Source: Desulfogranum mediterraneum DSM 13871
GTDB taxonomy: Bacteria > Desulfobacterota > Desulfobulbia > Desulfobulbales > Desulfobulbaceae
Reading direction: 5' to 3'
Assembly (NCBI RefSeq): GCF_000429965.1
Contig: NZ_AUCW01000014.1
Location: 118,026 to 182,025 of the forward strand
Length of the DNA: 64,000 bases
The notes beneath the pieces are model-generated. The model made no database searches. It was not told the DNA's origin and saw nothing but the letters and a program-made list of their open reading frames with translations. The position numbers were made by a program, and so were the translations under genes. Shown one piece after another: positions 61,155-64,000 of the stretch (positions within the stretch are counted from its first letter, which is position 1; each line of letters begins with the position of its first letter).

Positions 61155-61841
61155 ATGGCCATCATTCAAACCGCAGGGACAAACATGCAACAACTCAACC
61201 AGACGATTGAACAGCCCCAACCAGGCTTGGAATATGGAACCATTCACTCCGCAGACCAAGAGGGAACCTTTAGGGTTGCGGTATCCTTTGGCCAGATTGC
61301 GGCCCATAAGGCTGCAGGCTGTCTGCTCCAGCCCAGGGAGGGCGATCTGGTCCTGGTCTCGGTGGACATGCGAGGGGTCAGCTATATCCTCACGGTCCTG
61401 GAACAGGGTAATGAAGAGAGGGTCAGTGAGCTGGTCGTCCCTGGTGACGGTCTCTTCCATAGCCAAAACGGCTCCCTTGAGCTCCGCGCGGACCAGGGAC
61501 TCAACCTCAGAGCCAATGAGGAGATCGAGGTAGCCGGCGATGCCCTCCATATCCATGCCCATAGAGCGGAGGCATGCATCGGCAGGATATCCCTGGTGGG
61601 GAGGATCCTGTACAGCCAGGTGGAGCGGATCACCACCGTGGCCAAATCCATTGAGCAGTCGCTCAGGCGTCTGACCCAGCGGATGGAGAACAGTGAACGT
61701 TTTGTCCAGGACCATGAGGAGGTGCAGACCGGTTCCAGCCGTTACCTGGTGGAGGAGACCCTCACCACCCAGGCGGGCAACACCCTCAATATCTCGGAAG
61801 AACTGCACACCATCCACGCCGAGCAGATCCACATGAGTTGA
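61155..61841 (+). CDS. DUF3540-like T6SS-associated protein
   Basis: 228 residues. The N-terminal OB-like part (FRVAVSFGQIAAHKAAGCLLQPREGDLVLVSVDMRGVSYILTVLEQ) resembles the gp5 OB fold of VgrG. It is followed by repeats of a short beta-helix (GSLELRADQGLNLRANEEIEVAGDALHIHAHRAEACIG) and a C-terminal helix rich in Arg/Glu. This layout and the neighbourhood match DUF3540, a family found with DUF2169 and DUF4150 in T6SS clusters. It may extend or cap the spike. The start at 61155 is preferred; ATG 61185 is possible. Confidence 0.78.
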   Translation: MAIIQTAGTNMQQLNQTIEQPQPGLEYGTIHSADQEGTFRVAVSFGQIAAHKAAGCLLQPREGDLVLVSVDMRGVSYILTVLEQGNEERVSELVVPGDGLFHSQNGSLELRADQGLNLRANEEIEVAGDALHIHAHRAEACIGRISLVGRILYSQVERITTVAKSIEQSLRRLTQRMENSERFVQDHEEVQTGSSRYLVEETLTTQAGNTLNISEELHTIHAEQIHMS

Positions 61842-61935
61842 GGCTGGCTGGAAGAGAACTGACCCTTCAAAGCACCCTTAAGCTCTTTTTTTATACATTT
61901 ATCTTTTCTTAACTTTTCTTAACCAGAGGCTGCAC

Positions 61936-62340
61936 ATGTTTATGCTGACCATGGGCGCAGGAATGGATCTGGGCTTTCCTGATGTCTGTCTCACCCCCAT
62001 CGGCCCGGTTCCTGCTCCCATCCCCTACCCCAATATTGGTGAGAGCATTACCACGGCGCCGGCGGCCTACAATGTCCTGATCGACTGCATGCCCGTTATC
62101 AACACCCTGTCCAAGGGGCTGGTCAGTGTGGGTGACGATACCGGCGTAGAGACCGGGGTAGTTTCCCACATGATCTCAGGGGAGACCAACTATGAGGTCG
62201 GTTGCTTTACCATCTTTGTGGATGGTGTGCCTGCCCAGCGGTTGACCTCTGTCACCGGCCAGAACTCCATGGCCGTCCTGCCCAATGGGCCGGGCATGTG
62301 TATCGTTCCCAGCCAGGTTACGGTCTTGTCCCTGGGCTAG
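61936..62340 (+). CDS. PAAR-like DUF4150 spike-tip protein
   Basis: 134 residues with the PAAR-like layout: MGAGMDLGFPDVCLTPIGPVPAPIPYPNIGES, then VGDDTGVETGVVSHMISGETNYEVGCFTIFVDGVPAQRLTSVTGQN. Conserved Cys and His residues (LTVCLTP-like DVCLTP, SHMISG, GCFTIF) fit the zinc-binding tip. PAAR and DUF4150 proteins sharpen the VgrG spike and carry effectors. There is no C-terminal toxin extension, so any cargo must bind separately. Confidence 0.85.
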   Translation: MFMLTMGAGMDLGFPDVCLTPIGPVPAPIPYPNIGESITTAPAAYNVLIDCMPVINTLSKGLVSVGDDTGVETGVVSHMISGETNYEVGCFTIFVDGVPAQRLTSVTGQNSMAVLPNGPGMCIVPSQVTVLSLG

Positions 62341-62473
62341 CGAGCCAGGTCTGGATAGTGAGCGCAACAGCCTGCGACTCCGCTCTACCCTCCTGCTCAG
62401 GCGCATGCAGGGATCAAGGCTCCTGGGGCGCCCCCTGAGCACAGGGCTTCAACCTTAATAGATCAAAAATCAT

Positions 62474-63241
62474 ATGAAAAAAATCTGGATAACCGCCATA
62501 GAGAAAGAACAGCAGCAGGTCCAGTCCCTGCTGACCACGGCCGCTCAATATGGCCTGGAGGCCAAGGGACACTTCTGGGAGGACGACCTGAAGAAGATGG
62601 CCTGGCTTGCGGTCAGCGACCAACTCCAGGAAAGGGGAATCACCCTCTGGGTCATTGTTGTCGATGAGGCGGCCCTGGGCCCTGGGGTCCGCTATGGCCT
62701 GAGCCTGCTGACCATTGTGGTCCAGCAGAAACGACCGGAACTGCCCATCCTGGTGGTGGATTCTTCGGGAAAGATGAAGCGGGACGTTCTGCCCGGCATC
62801 TTTGCGGATATCCCCATGGTGACTGCCGACAGCCATAGCCTGGGGGCCAAATTTGCGGCCATGGCGAACATGCCGGCGAAAAAACAGGAGCAGGCCTATC
62901 GACTGCGGCTGCATGCCAACCCGGGATTCGGGATCTGGTTTGAGGTCGGTCCCGGGACAGGGGAACAGTGGCAGGGTGGGCTCCTGGGGCTAAACGGCGG
63001 CACCATTACCGCCCACGGGGTTGGTCCGGCAGGACGCCTGCCGGAGCGATCTGTCCTGGAATACCCTCTGCAGGGCATGGAGCTTTCGTGCGGCGGGGAG
63101 AGGTTCACGGCCTGGGGTGTAGAGAATGTCCTGGCCGAGGAGGACTCCTACTACCTCAAGGTGGAAGGCGCGGTCTCCTCTTTTATCTTCGGGGAATTAC
63201 CACAGGGCGACGCCCCGGAGTTACATCTGTTGAAGATCTGA
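62474..63241 (+). CDS. T6SS-associated protein of unknown function
   Basis: 255 residues, not recognised. The N-terminal half alternates beta strands and helices (KKIWITAIEKEQQQVQSLLTTAAQYG, LWVIVVDEAALGPGVRYGLSLLTIVV, LPILVVDSSG) like a receiver-type Rossmann fold, but with no clear phospho-acceptor set. The C-terminal half is beta-rich (FGIWFEVGPGTGEQWQGGLLGLNGGTITAHGVGPAGRLP). No signal peptide and no ribosome site of note. It is last in the cluster, so it could be a chaperone, an effector or an immunity protein. I cannot decide. Confidence 0.7.
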   Translation: MKKIWITAIEKEQQQVQSLLTTAAQYGLEAKGHFWEDDLKKMAWLAVSDQLQERGITLWVIVVDEAALGPGVRYGLSLLTIVVQQKRPELPILVVDSSGKMKRDVLPGIFADIPMVTADSHSLGAKFAAMANMPAKKQEQAYRLRLHANPGFGIWFEVGPGTGEQWQGGLLGLNGGTITAHGVGPAGRLPERSVLEYPLQGMELSCGGERFTAWGVENVLAEEDSYYLKVEGAVSSFIFGELPQGDAPELHLLKI

Positions 63242-63281
63242 ATCAACCCCTGCGGCACAGTCAGCTCCATCTCCGAGGCAG

Positions 63282-63314
63282 GTGCCTCCGGGCCGATGAG
63301 CGGCCTGGAGGCGC
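63282..63314. terminator. Strong hairpin between the T6SS cluster and the convergent gene
   Basis: A 14-bp stem (with two G-U pairs) around loop ATGAG, with the core arm CCTCCGGGCCG at 63285-63295 and its partner at 63301-63311. It lies 40 bp after the last T6SS gene and 39 bp before the opposite stop. No T-run on either side, so it may act as a bidirectional boundary by structure alone. Confidence 0.6.
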
Positions 63315-63352
63315 TTAGAACAGGGCCAGGACAAGGCCGCAGCTCTGCCAAC

Positions 63353-64000
63353 TCAACCGATGGTGAGCAGCATGTCGCCGGCCTGCACCGTATCGCCGGC
63401 CGTCACATGGATGGCCAGCACCTTGCCAGCCGAGGGAGCCTTGACCTCGGACTCCATCTTCATGGCCTCCAGGATAACGATGGGCTGGTTGGCCTTGACG
63501 CTCTGCCCGGTTTCTACCAGGACCTTGACCACGTTGCCCGGGGTGGGGGCATCGATCACCGTTCCCAGGGCTGCTGCCGGCTCGGCCGCAGCCGGACGGG
63601 CCTGAATGCCGCCACCATCGCTGACCGAGACCTGGTAGGCACGGTCATTGACCACGATGGAGTAGTTCCGCTCACCCAGGGGAGCCCCAGCAGCAGGCCG
63701 GGCAGCCGGGGCCGCCTTGGGCTCCACCTCCTGATCGCTGATCTTGCGGACATTGGTCACCGCCTTGCCCAGGAGAAAATCCAGCCCCTTCTGTTCACAG
63801 CTGGCCACGATAAAGATGTTCTCATCCGTGACCGGCAGCTCGTTTTCCTCAAGCAGCTTGGTGGCCTTGGGGATACCCGCCTCCAGGATATCCAGAGGAT
63901 CATCGGTGAACACCGGTTTGCCCAGCTGTTCCGAGGCCAGCTTGACGATCTCCGGGTTGGGCGGGGCCGGGGTCCGGCCGAAGTAGCCCAGGACCATGTT
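63353..64000 (-). CDS. Biotin-carrier end of a pyruvate carboxylase subunit B / oxaloacetate decarboxylase alpha-type protein (N-terminus outside window)
   Basis: The frame runs in from the window edge and ends at 63353; the Met at 63997 is internal. The visible 216 residues include the tail of the conserved carboxyltransferase-associated domain (MVLGYFGRTPAPPNPEIVKLASEQLGKPVFTDDPLD), a Pro/Ala-rich linker and a biotinyl domain with EAMKMES, where the Lys carries biotin. The layout suits PycB or OadA. With the Nqr complex nearby, a Na+-linked decarboxylase is possible, but the missing part is needed to tell. The final Gly-rich hinge is normal. Confidence 0.9.
   Translation of the reverse strand, partial: NMVLGYFGRTPAPPNPEIVKLASEQLGKPVFTDDPLDILEAGIPKATKLLEENELPVTDENIFIVASCEQKGLDFLLGKAVTNVRKISDQEVEPKAAPAARPAAGAPLGERNYSIVVNDRAYQVSVSDGGGIQARPAAAEPAAALGTVIDAPTPGNVVKVLVETGQSVKANQPIVILEAMKMESEVKAPSAGKVLAIHVTAGDTVQAGDMLLTIG

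Noticed and set aside
60000..61832. 610-residue minus-strand open frame opposite the pentapeptide and DUF3540 genes
   Set aside because: The repetitive coding strand keeps the reverse frame open; periodic V/G/E pattern is a shadow of the pentapeptide repeat. No homology is recognisable.
1..64000. CRISPR array, tRNA, rRNA, transposase or integrase
   Set aside because: I looked for regular spaced repeats, tRNA-like cloverleaf ends and recombinase motifs and saw none.

Overview
The window is GC-rich (about 60 % by eye) and densely coded. It reads like the chromosome of a strictly anaerobic, sulfate-reducer-type member of the Desulfobacterota, most likely close to the Desulfobulbales. The reasons are a Desulfovibrio-type tungsten/molybdenum aldehyde oxidoreductase with identical Fe-S cysteine positions, a rubrerythrin, a full Na+-translocating NADH:quinone reductase operon, the biotin-carrier end of a pyruvate carboxylase/oxaloacetate decarboxylase subunit, and a rhodanese whose active-site codon is an in-frame TGA (probable selenocysteine). 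The taxonomic call is inference from gene content. No rRNA, tRNA, CRISPR array or insertion sequence was seen.

Layout. 1-8.4 kb is housekeeping and stress: two MFS carriers, a DEDDy 3'-5' exonuclease, a cysteine-free AhpD-like protein, a Bax-like glucosaminidase, the kinase SrkA, then a rubredoxin-like/membrane protein, rubrerythrin and the Sec-rhodanese. Two Fur/PerR-type operators lie ahead of the rubredoxin-like and rubrerythrin genes. 8.5-15.7 kb (minus strand) is apbE-nqrABCDEF, followed by a small Cys-rich membrane ORF in the place where NqrM is usually found. 15.9-17.8 kb holds a PIN-like protein, a ferredoxin-nitroreductase fusion and a small protein. 17.9-27.9 kb is the phosphate regulon: pstC-pstA-pstS-pstB (unusual order), phoU, phoB and phoR, with a 6-phosphofructokinase in between. 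Two arrays of four 7-mers spaced exactly 11 bp apart sit at almost the same distance upstream of pstC and phoU and look like this organism's PhoB box. 27.9-36.2 kb is accessory metabolism: a second rhodanese, a Tat-exported amidohydrolase, an alpha/beta hydrolase, a cupin, Mop, a GAF-LuxR regulator and a methyltransferase.

36.8-63.3 kb is one long plus-strand type VI secretion cluster with all thirteen core components (tssJ,K,L,M,A,B,C,hcp,E,F,G,H,vgrG). It is followed by a spike-loading module: DUF2169-pentapeptide fusion, a second pentapeptide protein, a DUF3540-like protein, a PAAR-like DUF4150 protein and an unknown protein. Three points stand out: TssM ends in a SPOR domain, VgrG ends in about nineteen uninterrupted 7-residue repeats, and no recognisable toxin or immunity gene is present. 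The window ends in the convergent biotin-carrier end of a carboxylase/decarboxylase subunit.

A dispersed intergenic repeat of about 130-200 bp occurs three times (near 5.0, 28.4 and 45.2 kb). The copy at 5.0 kb carries an extra Pho-box-like array, and the copy at 45.2 kb splits the T6SS operon between tssA and tssB. The strongest candidates for follow-up are the Sec-rhodanese, the TssM-SPOR fusion, the VgrG heptad tail with its adaptor module, and the 11-bp-phased Pho boxes.
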